A stretch of 64,000 bases of DNA from Planctomycetota bacterium (GCA_016716265.1 JADJWQ010000006.1:1240001-1304000), one strand, 5' to 3'. Shown: positions 44,339-53,724, numbered from the stretch's first letter. Translations and numbers: made by a program. Notes: generated by a model not told the origin, from the sequence alone.

Positions 44339-44998
44339 TCAGGCCGGCTCGTCCGAGGCTCGCGGTCGCTGGAACAGCGCGACCGCTTGGGCGAGGCCGA
44401 AGCCACCGAACACCAACACGGCGAGCAGCGCGAGCCCTGCGGGCCACAGCCCGATCGACTCGTCGAGCAACGCCACGAACCCCCGCTCGCCACGCCACGG
44501 CAGCACGTCGGCCGGTGTCGACGCGGCGTAGATCACGTCGACGCTCGCCGTGCGAGCCGCCGGATTGCCGGGGACCACGACGGCACCGCGGTGGCCGTCG
44601 TAGTCGACCGTGAGCCGCACCAGGAATCGCCCGCCGCGGTTCACGCCGCGCTGCCCGACGACGCGGGCAGTCGTGACGACGCCGTCCGTCGCGATGTGCG
44701 CGGCGGTGATCACGCGGGGCAGCACCGCATACGTGATGCCGACCGCCAATGCCGTGCAGGCCACGGCCCCCATCAGCGAACGCGCCACGTGCGCGAGCCG
44801 GCTCTTCGGTGCTGCGGCCTGCAGCAGCACGACGACCAGCATCAGCCCACCGAACGCGACGCACGCCGCACCGATCTCGGTCGCCGCGGGGACCTCCCGG
44901 ACGATCTCCTCGCCGAGGTCGCCGGGCTGCAGGATCAGCACGATCCCGGCCGCGAGCACGGCGAGGCCGGCGAAGAACAGCTTCACGGTCGCGAACAT
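44339..44998 (-). CDS. DUF3592-like membrane protein
   Basis: 219 residues from ATG 44998. Four membrane helices are visible: about 5-24, 40-60, 70-92 and 185-210. Between helices three and four is a soluble beta domain with T-T-A-R-V-V-G-Q, L-T-V-D-Y-D-G-H and V-I-Y-A-A-S-T-P, the pattern of DUF3592. No catalytic residues; function of the family unknown. The frame is open further upstream but non-coding in character. It converges on the GH9 gene (69-bp gap) and is divergent from the cytochrome operon. Confidence 0.75.
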   Translation of the reverse strand: MFATVKLFFAGLAVLAAGIVLILQPGDLGEEIVREVPAATEIGAACVAFGGLMLVVVLLQAAAPKSRLAHVARSLMGAVACTALAVGITYAVLPRVITAAHIATDGVVTTARVVGQRGVNRGGRFLVRLTVDYDGHRGAVVVPGNPAARTASVDVIYAASTPADVLPWRGERGFVALLDESIGLWPAGLALLAVLVFGGFGLAQAVALFQRPRASDEPA

Positions 44999-45129
44999 CC
45001 CGGGCTCGTCATCGGCCGATCGGGCACCGGGCCCCGAGCCGAACGCCCGGACCGCGTTCGCGGTACCGGGCGGATCGGGAGCTTCGCACCGGAAGCCGTA
45101 CGCAGGCTCGCACCGGCGCCGACAGCCCG

Positions 45130-45135
45130 TAGATT
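45130..45135 (+). promoter_or_regulatory. Candidate leaderless -10 box (TAGATT) of the cytochrome operon
   Basis: TAGATT, exactly 6 nt before GTG 45142, with no ribosome-binding site. This would drive the three-gene cytochrome/propeller/ThuA operon. Confidence 0.5.
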
Positions 45136-45141
45136 GCCGCC

Positions 45142-47466
45142 GTGCTCCGCCTCTCCGCCGCCCGAACCGCGATCCTCGCGGCGCTGGTCGCGGCGCTCGT
45201 GCCGACCTCCTGCTCGAAGCCAGCACTTGCGCCCGCGCTCCCCCCGACCATCGCCGGCCTGACGGTCGCAGGCCTCGCTCCCAGGCTGCGCGGCGAGGTG
45301 CTGCTCGGCGAGCTCGGCTGCACCGCGTGCCACGCGCCGGCAGACGCGCGCGATCCGATCGACGCGCGGGCCGGACCGGACCTCTCGGCGGTCGGCGCGC
45401 GCGTCGACGCTGCCTACCTCGAGAGGTTCCTCGCCGATCCGCTGCGCACCGAGCCGGGCACCACGATGCCCGACGTGCTCGCCGCGCTCGACGCGGACGA
45501 GCGGGGGTCGGCGGCGCGCGCGCTCACGCACTACCTCCGCACGCTCGGCGGACCGGCCGCACCGCCCGCACCGCACGACGCGGCCGCCGCCGCGCGCGGT
45601 GCCGGGCTGTTCGCGACGGTCGGCTGCGTCGCCTGCCACGCGCCGCGCGACGACCGCGGCGCCGAGCTCGCGACGCCGGGCTCGGTGCCGCTCGGCGCGC
45701 TCGGCCGCAAGTACTCGCCCGACGCGCTACGGGCGTTCCTGCTCGCGCCGCTCGACGTTCGACCCGCGGGACGGATGCCCGACTTCGGGCTGTCGCCCCA
45801 GGAGGCGTACGACCTGAGCTACTACCTGACCGGGCCGACCCGCGCGCGCGTCACCAGGGCAGCGACCGAGCCCGACAAGGCACTCGTCGAGCGCGGGCGC
45901 GCGCTGGTGTCGGAGCTGCACTGCGGTGCGTGCCACACCGGCGTCGAGCGCACCGAGGGCCGCCTCGCGCCACGATTGTTCGAGCTCGACCCGAAACGCG
46001 GCTGCCTGTCCGACGCGGACGGCGCGTGGCCGCGCTACGCGCTGAGCGACGCGCAGCGCGCCGACCTGCGCGCCGCGCTGGCCGACTCGTCGCCGGCCTG
46101 GTCCGACGAGGAGCGGATCCGGATCCACCTGGTGGCGCGCAATTGCGTCGCGTGCCACGCGCGCGACGGCTTCGGTGGTCCGTCGCCGGAGCGCAACGAG
46201 CACTTCACGACCGACGACCTCGCGCTCGGCGAGGCCGGTCGATTGCCGCCGCCGCTGACCGGCGTCGGCGGCAAGCTGCAGCCGCAGTGGCTGCACGACG
46301 CCATCGCGCACGGGCAGCGCGCGCGCCCGTACCTGCACACGCGCATGCCCGGCTTCGGGGCGGATTGCGGGGCGACGCTCACCGCGTTGTTCCAGCGGGC
46401 GGATCCCGTCCCCGAGCGTGCGATCGCGCCGCTGCCCGAGGAGCGCGACGCCAGCCGGGCGGTCCGCGACCTCGGCTGCGAGCTGGTCGGGGATCAGGGC
46501 ATGAACTGCATCAGCTGCCACGCGTTCGCCGGCACCAGCGTCGGCGGGATGGCCGCGATCGACCTCGTCGCGACGACGAACGACCGGCTGCGGCCGGAGT
46601 GGTTCCACGCCTATCTGCTCGACCCGACCGGCTACCGGTCGACGACGATCATGCCGCGCTTCTTCATCGACGGCGCATCGACGCGCGCGGACCTCGGCGA
46701 CGGCACGCCGGCGGGCCAGATCAGCGCGATGTGGCACTACCTGGCGGAGGGACGGAACACGCGCCGGCCGCGCGGTCTCCGCAACGAGCCGATCGAGCTG
46801 ACGGTCGGTGACGACGCGGTGCTGTTGCGCAGGGCGGTGCAGAACACCGGCAAGCGCGGGATCAGCGTCGGCTACCCCGGCGGCGTCAGCGTGACGTTCG
46901 ATGCGGAGTCGCTCGCGGTGAACCAGATCTGGTGGGGCCGCTTCCTCGACGTCGCGCCGGTGTTCCACGGCCAGGGCAGCGGGCAGGCACACGTGCAGGG
47001 TCGCGAGCACGTCGTGCTCGGGCGCGGCCCCGCGTTCGCGGAGCTGAGCGATCCCGCCGCCGCGTGGCCGGCGGTCAGCCGCCGCACGCTCGGCCACCGC
47101 TTCGTCGGCTACGACCTCGACGCGCACGGCCGACCGACGTTCCGCTACACCTGCGGCGACGTGACGATCACCGACGCGGCGCGTGAGGACCGCGCCGACG
47201 GCGCGGCGCGCCCGTCGCTGCGACGCACGCTGTCGTTCGCGACCGAGCGCGCGACAACCGTGACCTTCCGCGCGGCGACGCACGCCGACCTCGCCGAGCA
47301 CGCGCCCGGCATCGTGCGGATCGGCGCGCTCGAGATCGCCGTGCCACCCGACAGCTACGCGATCCACGACGCCGGCGACGCGCGCGAGCTGCGCCTGCGC
47401 ATCGACGTCCCGACCGGCGGCACCTCGATCGAGCTCCGCTACCGCTGGCAGGAGGACGGCCGATGA
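45142..47466 (+). CDS. Pentahaem cytochrome c protein
   Basis: 774 residues from GTG 45142 with an export signal (about 1-24; P-T-S-C24 may be a lipidation site). Five C-x-x-C-H haem sites: C60-H64, C162-H166, C261-H265, C335-H339 and C456-H460. Methionines in G-T-T-M-P, G-R-M-P, T-R-M-P and T-I-M-P are good axial ligands. Residues 500-774 are a haem-free beta region with no family I recognise (Q-I-W-W-G-R-F, G-H-R-F-V-G-Y). Such proteins usually accept electrons from sugar or alcohol dehydrogenases in the periplasm. The stop overlaps the next start (ATGA), so it is coupled to the propeller protein. First gene of a three-gene operon. Confidence 0.88.
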   Translation: MLRLSAARTAILAALVAALVPTSCSKPALAPALPPTIAGLTVAGLAPRLRGEVLLGELGCTACHAPADARDPIDARAGPDLSAVGARVDAAYLERFLADPLRTEPGTTMPDVLAALDADERGSAARALTHYLRTLGGPAAPPAPHDAAAAARGAGLFATVGCVACHAPRDDRGAELATPGSVPLGALGRKYSPDALRAFLLAPLDVRPAGRMPDFGLSPQEAYDLSYYLTGPTRARVTRAATEPDKALVERGRALVSELHCGACHTGVERTEGRLAPRLFELDPKRGCLSDADGAWPRYALSDAQRADLRAALADSSPAWSDEERIRIHLVARNCVACHARDGFGGPSPERNEHFTTDDLALGEAGRLPPPLTGVGGKLQPQWLHDAIAHGQRARPYLHTRMPGFGADCGATLTALFQRADPVPERAIAPLPEERDASRAVRDLGCELVGDQGMNCISCHAFAGTSVGGMAAIDLVATTNDRLRPEWFHAYLLDPTGYRSTTIMPRFFIDGASTRADLGDGTPAGQISAMWHYLAEGRNTRRPRGLRNEPIELTVGDDAVLLRRAVQNTGKRGISVGYPGGVSVTFDAESLAVNQIWWGRFLDVAPVFHGQGSGQAHVQGREHVVLGRGPAFAELSDPAAAWPAVSRRTLGHRFVGYDLDAHGRPTFRYTCGDVTITDAAREDRADGAARPSLRRTLSFATERATTVTFRAATHADLAEHAPGIVRIGALEIAVPPDSYAIHDAGDARELRLRIDVPTGGTSIELRYRWQEDGR

Positions 47467-48974
47467 TCTCCCGTTGCACGACGCTCGCACTGTCGATCCC
47501 GCTGTCGATCCCGCTGTCGATCGCGGTGCTCTCCGCGCACACCGCGGCCCAGGAGCTGGGCGATTACTGGGGCACCGGCCACGCCGAAGCGGCCTACTAC
47601 CGCATCGTCGACCTGCCGGTCCCGCCCGAGCTGCACCTCGAAGCAGGCAGCATGTGCCTGCTGCCCGACGACCGGCTCGCGATCGGCACGCGCCGCGGCG
47701 AGATCCTGATCGTGTCCGGCGCATTCGACGAGCTGCCCTCCCTGGCGATCCGGACCTTCGCGAGCGGCCTCGACGAGGTGTTCGGCATCGGCTTCCGCGA
47801 CGGAGCGTTCTACGTCACGCAGCAGACCGAGGTCACGCGCGTCACCGACACGGACGCCGACGGACGCGCGGATCGCTTCGAGAACCTCAGCGACGTCTGG
47901 GGCTTCGAGAACTACCACGAGTTCGCGTGGGGCTCGGCGCCCGACGAGCATGGCGACGTCTGGGTCGTGCTCGGCTTGTCGGACTCGTACAACTACAAGT
48001 GCGATTACCGAGGCTGGGCGTTCCGCGTGACGCCCGACGGCCGGTCCATCCCGGTCGCGTGCGGGATCCGTAGCGCCGGCGGCGTCGCCCCGAACGAGCA
48101 CGGCGTGATGTTCTACGTCGAGAGCCAGGGCCCCTGGAACGGCTCGTGCTCGCTCAAGCACCTGCGGCCCGGCGGCTTCATGGGGCATCCGATCTCGTTC
48201 CCGGGCTACGACCTGCCGCTCGGCAGCACGCTGGGCGACAAGCCGCTCGAGCCGACGAGCCAGTCGCGCCTCGCCGACGAGGTCGCCCGCATCCCGCAGC
48301 TCGTGCCGTACTCGGTCGTGTTCCCGTACCGGCGGATGGGGCAGTCGATCACGGCGTTCCGGCCTGACCGCAGCGCCGGCCGCTTCGGGCCGTTCGCCGA
48401 TCAGCTGTTCGTCGCCGACTTCAGCCTCAGCATCCTGATGCGCGCGACGACCGAGCAGGTGAACGGCGTGTGGCAGGGCGCGTGCTACCCGTTCCGGGAG
48501 GGCTTCGCGACCGGGCTCCTCGCGCTCGAGGTGTCGCCGCGCGGCTACCTCGTCGCCGGCGGCACGAACCGTGGCTGGCCGGTGCGCGGCAACCGTCACT
48601 TCGTGCTGCAGCGCGTCGAATGGACCGGTAGGACGCCCTTCGAGATCGAGCGGATCTCGATCAGACCCGACGGCTTCGCACTGACGTTCACGACCCCGGT
48701 CGAACCGCAGAGCGCCGCGCGGCCCGAGCACTATCGGCTGGGCACGTTCACGCACATCTACCAGAAGTTCTACGGCAGCCCCGAGGTCGATCGCACGACC
48801 CCGCGCGTCGTCGCCGCGGACGTCGCCGCCGACGGCCGCACCGTCACCCTGCACGTCGACGGCATGGTCCGCGGCCACGTGCACGAGCTCACGCTCGACG
48901 GCGTCCGGTCGACCGACGGCGAGCCGCCGCTGCACCGCGAAGCCTACTACACGGTCAACGAGATCCCGCAATGA
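47463..48974 (+). CDS. Secreted six-bladed-propeller (dehydrogenase-like) protein
   Basis: 503 residues from ATG 47463, preceded by GGAGG and overlapping the cytochrome stop by 4 bp. The signal peptide contains a repeated L-S-I-P unit. The mature part shows NHL/SGNH-unrelated propeller blades: I-G-T-R-R-G-E-I-L-I-V, E-V-F-G-I-G-F-R-D-G, G-S-A-P-D-E-H-G-D-V-W, and F-V-A-D-F. These match the soluble sugar-dehydrogenase-like propellers that planctomycetes encode beside cytochrome c (the 'membrane-bound dehydrogenase' group). A C-terminal beta domain of about 110 residues follows. It would pass electrons to the neighbouring cytochrome (inference). Its stop overlaps the ThuA-like start (ATGA). Confidence 0.8.
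   Translation: MISRCTTLALSIPLSIPLSIAVLSAHTAAQELGDYWGTGHAEAAYYRIVDLPVPPELHLEAGSMCLLPDDRLAIGTRRGEILIVSGAFDELPSLAIRTFASGLDEVFGIGFRDGAFYVTQQTEVTRVTDTDADGRADRFENLSDVWGFENYHEFAWGSAPDEHGDVWVVLGLSDSYNYKCDYRGWAFRVTPDGRSIPVACGIRSAGGVAPNEHGVMFYVESQGPWNGSCSLKHLRPGGFMGHPISFPGYDLPLGSTLGDKPLEPTSQSRLADEVARIPQLVPYSVVFPYRRMGQSITAFRPDRSAGRFGPFADQLFVADFSLSILMRATTEQVNGVWQGACYPFREGFATGLLALEVSPRGYLVAGGTNRGWPVRGNRHFVLQRVEWTGRTPFEIERISIRPDGFALTFTTPVEPQSAARPEHYRLGTFTHIYQKFYGSPEVDRTTPRVVAADVAADGRTVTLHVDGMVRGHVHELTLDGVRSTDGEPPLHREAYYTVNEIPQ
47490..47525. repeat. 12-bp tandem repeat in a signal peptide
   Basis: Three copies of a 12-bp unit (CTGTCGATCCCG; third copy with one change) at 47490-47501, 47502-47513 and 47514-47525. 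In frame they encode L-S-I-P twice and then L-S-I-A in the hydrophobic core of the signal peptide. Confidence 0.85.
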
Positions 48975-50014
48975 ACCGACTCATTCTCGCCGCGCTCGGC
49001 GCGCTCGCGTGCGCCGCAGCCGCGCAGGAGCCCGCGCAGGACCCCGTGCAGCCCCCGCCGCCACAGCCGGAGCGCTGGCTGACCTACCCCGGCGCCGCGG
49101 GTCCCGGTCGCGGCCACCGCGTCGTGCTGATCGCGGCCGACCAGGAGTACCGCAGCGAGCAGGCGATGCCGATGCTCGCGAAGATCCTCGCGACCCACCA
49201 CGGCTTCGATTGCACGGTGCTGTTCGCGGTGAATCAGGACGGGCTCGTCGATCCGACGCGACCGATCCGCTGGGAGGACCAGACGGTGGTCCACGACATC
49301 CCCGGTCTCGAGCAGCTCGACGACGCCGATCTGCTGATCCTGTTCAGCCGCCTCGTCACGCTGCCCGACGAGCAGATCCGGCACATCGTCGCGTACCTCG
49401 ACTCGGGCAGGCCGGTGATCGGGATCCGCACCGCGAACCACGGCTTCCTGGGCAACTTCCCGTACGTGATCGACGGCAAGCAGGTGCGGTTCGGCGACGA
49501 CGTGCTCGGCGGCTCGTTCCGCGAGCACCACGGCGGCTGGCATCGCGAGGCGACGCGTGGCGTCATCGTCGACGCCCAGCGCGACCACCCGATCCTGACC
49601 GGCGTGGCGGACCTCTGGGGCCCGTCCGACGTCTACCGCACGTTCCCGAAGGGCGGCGCATTGCCCGAGTCGTGCACCGCGCTCGTGCTCGGCCAGCCGC
49701 TGACCGGCCGCGCCCCGGACGATCCACCGAACACCGCGAAGGAGGCATTGCCGATCGCGTGGACCAACACCTGGACCGGCTCGGCCGGGACGACCGCGCG
49801 CGTGTTCCACGTGACGATGGGCAGCGCGCGCGACTTCCAGTGCGCGGACCTCCGGCGGATGACCGTCAATGCCGCCTACTGGTGCCTGCACCTCGAGGAC
49901 GCGATCACCGCCGAGGGCAGTGTCGACTACGTCGGCGACTACGACCCGCTGCCGAGCGGCTTCGACTATGCGAATCTCGGCGTCGTGCCGAAGCCGGTCG
50001 CGGCCTACCGTTGA
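48971..50014 (+). CDS. ThuA-like secreted protein
   Basis: 347 residues from ATG 48971, coupled to the previous gene by a 4-bp overlap. Signal peptide about 1-19. The domain is a class-I glutamine-amidotransferase-like Rossmann fold without the catalytic cysteine: R-V-V-L-I-A-A-D-Q-E-Y-R-S-E-Q, then L-L-I-L-F-S-R-L, G-I-R-T-A-N-H-G-F, and R-D-H-P-I-L-T-G-V. These features define the ThuA/trehalose-utilisation family, which in planctomycetes often accompanies cytochrome c and propeller proteins in sugar-oxidation operons. The histidine in T-A-N-H-G takes the place seen in ThuA. It converges on the small secreted protein with one base between the stop codons. Confidence 0.87.
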   Translation: MNRLILAALGALACAAAAQEPAQDPVQPPPPQPERWLTYPGAAGPGRGHRVVLIAADQEYRSEQAMPMLAKILATHHGFDCTVLFAVNQDGLVDPTRPIRWEDQTVVHDIPGLEQLDDADLLILFSRLVTLPDEQIRHIVAYLDSGRPVIGIRTANHGFLGNFPYVIDGKQVRFGDDVLGGSFREHHGGWHREATRGVIVDAQRDHPILTGVADLWGPSDVYRTFPKGGALPESCTALVLGQPLTGRAPDDPPNTAKEALPIAWTNTWTGSAGTTARVFHVTMGSARDFQCADLRRMTVNAAYWCLHLEDAITAEGSVDYVGDYDPLPSGFDYANLGVVPKPVAAYR

Positions 50015-50015
50015 G

Positions 50016-50489
50016 TCAGGTCCCGACGACGATCTCGAGCGCGTTGGAGAGGATCGCGCGCCGGTTGACGATGTCGATGGCCACCCCCTGCGCGTAGAAC
50101 GTCGCGCCGAGCAGCGCCGGATCGTTCGGGATCGGCAGCGGCAGACGGAATTGCGCGTCGAGCGGCCGTGCGGTCACCAGTCTCGACGGATCGAGCCAGA
50201 GATCACAGCTCTGGAACGGGAGCGGCGTCGGCAGCCTGGCGGCAGCGAACGACACGAGCGGCACCGAGGTGCCGATGTCGTAGCTGGCCAGCAGCGCGAA
50301 GCTCGCATTGCCGAGCCGCGGCGTGCCGCCACGCGCGATGATCACGGACTCGAGGCCGGTCGGACCCCGGCAGCCGATCCCGATCGACGTGACGCGCGCC
50401 TGCGGCGGACCGCCCTGGGCGGCCAGCGGAGGGAGGCTCGCCCCGAGGCAGGCGATCGACAGGACGGCGAGGATCGAAGGGTGGCTCAA
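50016..50489 (-). CDS. Small secreted protein made of the shared C-terminal domain
   Basis: 157 residues if translation starts at TTG 50489, which gives a clean signal peptide (I-L-A-V-L-S-I-A-C-L-G, cut near A-A-Q). A GGAG lies upstream, and no ATG or GTG is available in frame near the signal. The mature part, about 130 residues, is entirely the beta domain that ends five longer proteins here (G-I-G-C-R-G, then L-P-L-P-I-P-N-D-P-A-L-L-G and L-S-N-A-L-E-I). This shows that the domain folds on its own. Function unknown. It stops one base from the ThuA-like gene. Confidence 0.7.
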   Translation of the reverse strand: MSHPSILAVLSIACLGASLPPLAAQGGPPQARVTSIGIGCRGPTGLESVIIARGGTPRLGNASFALLASYDIGTSVPLVSFAAARLPTPLPFQSCDLWLDPSRLVTARPLDAQFRLPLPIPNDPALLGATFYAQGVAIDIVNRRAILSNALEIVVGT

Positions 50490-50649
50490 GGTGTCGCTCC
50501 AGACGCATCCGGACAGCGGGATGCCGGACTGTCCTCCCGGCAGCGTCGAGGAGGTTCGGGAATCCGTCCCGGCTCCATGGCCGCTGCGGAGGCACCGACC
50601 GGGACGATCTCCCGGCCCGGCGGCTCCTGCCGACGCCCATGATGAGCGG

Positions 50650-51042
50650 ATGTCCCGGCTGCCCGCGGCCCTCGCCATCCTGACCCTCCTCGCGATCGCC
50701 CCCTGCTGCGAGTCGTCGGCTGCCGTCGTCGGCACCGAGGGCGGCTGGGTGGGCCGCGGCTCGTCGTTCCAGTGCACACCGGAGTCCGGGCCGGCCTGGG
50801 GATTCGCGGTCGAGGGCGCTGGCCTCGTGCTGACCCGCGCCGACGACCGGCTGATCGTGGCGGACGCGGTGGGCGACGACGGGCTGCGCTTCCAGTTCGT
50901 CGCGATGATCGGGCCGGAGGTCGACTTCGAGCTCGCGGGCGGCAGCCGCCGGATCGAGTGGCGCGGTGCCGACGTGCGGATCGACGGCGTCGACGCGCGG
51001 TTCGGCAGCGGTCCGCAGCGCGTGCAGCTCCCGCCTCGCTGA
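50650..51042 (+). CDS. Small exported protein of unknown function
   Basis: 130 residues from ATG 50650. Hydrophobic N-terminus (A-I-L-T-L-L-A-I-A-P-C-C), probably a lipoprotein or secreted. The mature part has alternating short strands (G-F-A-V-E-G-A-G-L-V-L, I-V-A-D-A-V-G-D-D-G-L-R-F-Q-F), suggesting one small beta-barrel or sandwich. No family recognised. It is divergent from the preceding small secreted gene (160-bp gap). Confidence 0.6.
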   Translation: MSRLPAALAILTLLAIAPCCESSAAVVGTEGGWVGRGSSFQCTPESGPAWGFAVEGAGLVLTRADDRLIVADAVGDDGLRFQFVAMIGPEVDFELAGGSRRIEWRGADVRIDGVDARFGSGPQRVQLPPR

Positions 51043-51462
51043 GCCTCGGTCCGAAGGGAGCCGAAGTCCGCACCGGCGAGGCCTGGCGTCCGCGACCGAG
51101 CCAGTCTGCGCGATCGTCGATCGTCGAACGCCCCGGAGCGCCCGCGGTGCGGGCCCCGTTCGGCTCGGCCCCGGAGTTCGACGCCGTCCGTGGGGGCACG
51201 AGCCGTGGGCGCGATGCGCCGGTGCGACGGTCGACGCCGCGTGGCCTCGTTGTTTCCGCTTCGCTACACCACGACGTCTCGGGATCTCACCGGTCGGGCG
51301 CGCGCATCCGTGGTTTCCCGGGCCGCGGGTCACCGGACCGGGCGAATCGCCGGCACCTCTCCGATCGAGCCGGGGCTCCGCGCGGGCGGACGAGGCTCGC
51401 ACCGGGAACCTCGGCCTCCGCAGCAGCCCGTGGCCCCGCGATTGCCGGGGCGTCCGTTCGCC
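51043..51462. other. Intergenic region upstream of the Kelch-like gene, 420 bp
   Basis: The frame of the downstream gene is open from 51190, but its translation to 51462 is arginine-rich and lacks structure. A short ATCGTCG repetition occurs at 51116-51130. No promoter motif, hairpin or RNA gene that I can defend. Confidence 0.4.
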
Positions 51463-53724
51463 ATGAAGGCGCATCCCGGACCCGTTCGTCTCGCGCTCCT
51501 GCTGACCATCTCCGCCCTCGCGACCCCCGCCGTCGCACAGCTCGCGTGGCGACGCGCCGACACGCTCGAAGCACTTCGCGGGCGGGCGATGACGTTCGAC
51601 TCCGATCGACGCGTCGTCGTCACGTTCGGTGGCGGCCCGCTCCTCGGCTCGGCGGAGACCTGGGAGTGGGCCGGGGTCGGCTGGCAGCGGCGCGAGGTCG
51701 GTGGCCCGGCGTCGCGCTCGCTCGCCGCGATGACCTACGATCGCGCACGCCGCCGGGTGGTGCTCTACGGGGGCCAGTTCACGATCGTCAGCGGCGACGT
51801 GATCCGCACCCGCGAGCTGGCGGACCACTGGGAATTCGACGGTGCCGGGTGGATCCAGCGGAGCGCGCTGGTCACGACCGCATTGTCCCTGCCGCAGATG
51901 ACCTTCCTCGGGGCTCGCTCCCAGGTCGTGCTCGTCGGCCTGGACTACGGTGCCGGGCAGCTCCGCACATTGACCTGGGACGGCAACCGGTGGCAGGAGC
52001 TCACCGGCCCGCGGCCACCGGCGCGGACGTCGTACGGGCTGGCCGAGGACGTCGGGCGCGGCCGCGTCATACTGTTCGGCGGCGTCGAGTGGGCGACGCA
52101 GACTCCACTCGACGACACCTGGGAGTTCGACGGCACGAGCTGGCGACACGTCGCGACGAGCTCGTCGCCGGGCCCGCGCTGGAGCCACGTCCTGGCCGGC
52201 GCTGCGGGTGGTGGTGTGCTGCTCCATGGCGGCGGGAGTCCTCAGGGGACTCCCGCCGACACGTGGCGCTACGACGGCTCGGCGTGGCGCCGCCTCGCCG
52301 CGACCGTGTCCCCGGGTCCGCGCATCGCACCGGGTGCCGCGTACGATCCGGGCACCGACTCGACGCTGCTGCTCGGCGCCGAGTCCGACCTGTGGCGTCA
52401 CGATCTCGGCACCGGCTGGAGCGAGATCGCTCCGAAGCAGGCTCCGCCGCTCCGCAGCGGCGCCGCGCTCGCCAGCGATGCCGACCGCGGCACGGTCACG
52501 CTGTTCGGTGGGGTCACACTCGCCGACGGCGTGCTCGATGACACCTGGTCCTGGGACGGGCAGCGCTGGACCGAGCACCGTCCGATCGTGCGTCCGCCGG
52601 CACGGCACGAACATGCGCTCGCCAATGCGGGTAATGGCAGGATGCTGCTGTTCGGCGGACGCGCGACCGAGGTCGGCATCCCGCTTCTCGGCGACACGTG
52701 GGAATGGAACGGTCGCCAATGGCTGGCACGGATCCCGGTCGCGGCTCCGTCGCCCCGCGCAGATCACGCGATGGCGGTCGATCCGCTCCGCCAGCGCATC
52801 GTGTTGTTCGGAGGCAGCGACACGAACGGCGATCTCGACGACACCTGGGAGTGGGATGGCACGACCTGGTCGCAGCGGAGTCCTTCGTCGCGTCCGTCGC
52901 CACGCGGCCGGCACGCGATGGCGTTCGACGCGAACCGCGGTCGCGTCGTGCTCTACGGTGGGGCGCGCGGCAGCTTCGTGGCGCTCGGCGACGTCTGGGA
53001 GTTCGACGGCTCGGATTGGCGGCGCCTCGCCGACGGCCCGAGCGGCCGGATCGCGTCCCGACTGGCATTCGACGAAGCCCGGCGACGCCTCGTGCTGACC
53101 GGAGGATTCGACTTCGGGCCGGTGTTCACCCGGATCCAGCTCACCGACACCTGGGATTTCGACGGCAGCGCCTGGCAGCTCCGCATCCCGCAGGGTCCGG
53201 TGCCCGGGCTCGATGGCCCGCTGGCCCACGATCCGGTCCGCGCCGAGTGCTTGATGGTCGCCGAGTCGACCGGCACGTGGCTGCTCGCCCCGACCGACCC
53301 CGCGCGGATGTCGATCTACGCACGCGGGTGTCCGGGCAGCGCCGGCACGCCGGGCCTGGTCGACGTCGACGGCTCGTTGCCGTGGCTCGGCGACACGTTC
53401 CGCATGCGACTCGAGCGCACTCCACCGAACGCACTGGCCGCGGTGATCTTCGGCGGCTCGTCGACGAGTTGGAGCGGCCGGTCGCTGCCGTTGTCGCTGG
53501 CGGGAATCGGCGCGCCCGGCTGCGCGGTGGCGGCGAGCCTCGACTGGCTCCAGGTGTCGGCCGCGTCGGCTGCCGGTCGACTCGACCTGGCGCTCGCCGT
53601 ACCGGTGATTCCTGCGCTGGTCGGCGCCGAGCTGTTCGTGCAGGCCGCGGTCGCCGACGCCGCCGCCAACACCCTCGGTCTGACGGTCTCGGACGCGGCG
53701 CGGATCCGCATCGGCGCGCGGTGA
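51463..53724 (+). CDS. Secreted Kelch-type propeller protein with shared C-terminal domain
   Basis: 753 residues from ATG 51463, which begins a clear signal peptide (L-A-L-L-L-T-I-S-A-L-A, A-V-A-Q). From about 35 to 610 there are roughly ten Kelch-like blades, each with a double-glycine turn and a W-E-F-D-G or W-E-W-N-G turn: V-V-V-T-F-G-G-G, V-V-L-Y-G-G-Q, I-L-F-G-G-V-E and V-V-L-Y-G-G-A, with D-D-T-W-E/S-W between. Residues about 620-753 are the C-terminal beta domain found in other proteins here (Y-A-R-G-C-P-G-S-A-G-T-P, then L-A-V-P-V-I-P-A-L-V-G). Likely a surface-exposed binding protein. No active-site motif of galactose oxidase is visible. Confidence 0.85.
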   Translation: MKAHPGPVRLALLLTISALATPAVAQLAWRRADTLEALRGRAMTFDSDRRVVVTFGGGPLLGSAETWEWAGVGWQRREVGGPASRSLAAMTYDRARRRVVLYGGQFTIVSGDVIRTRELADHWEFDGAGWIQRSALVTTALSLPQMTFLGARSQVVLVGLDYGAGQLRTLTWDGNRWQELTGPRPPARTSYGLAEDVGRGRVILFGGVEWATQTPLDDTWEFDGTSWRHVATSSSPGPRWSHVLAGAAGGGVLLHGGGSPQGTPADTWRYDGSAWRRLAATVSPGPRIAPGAAYDPGTDSTLLLGAESDLWRHDLGTGWSEIAPKQAPPLRSGAALASDADRGTVTLFGGVTLADGVLDDTWSWDGQRWTEHRPIVRPPARHEHALANAGNGRMLLFGGRATEVGIPLLGDTWEWNGRQWLARIPVAAPSPRADHAMAVDPLRQRIVLFGGSDTNGDLDDTWEWDGTTWSQRSPSSRPSPRGRHAMAFDANRGRVVLYGGARGSFVALGDVWEFDGSDWRRLADGPSGRIASRLAFDEARRRLVLTGGFDFGPVFTRIQLTDTWDFDGSAWQLRIPQGPVPGLDGPLAHDPVRAECLMVAESTGTWLLAPTDPARMSIYARGCPGSAGTPGLVDVDGSLPWLGDTFRMRLERTPPNALAAVIFGGSSTSWSGRSLPLSLAGIGAPGCAVAASLDWLQVSAASAAGRLDLALAVPVIPALVGAELFVQAAVADAAANTLGLTVSDAARIRIGAR

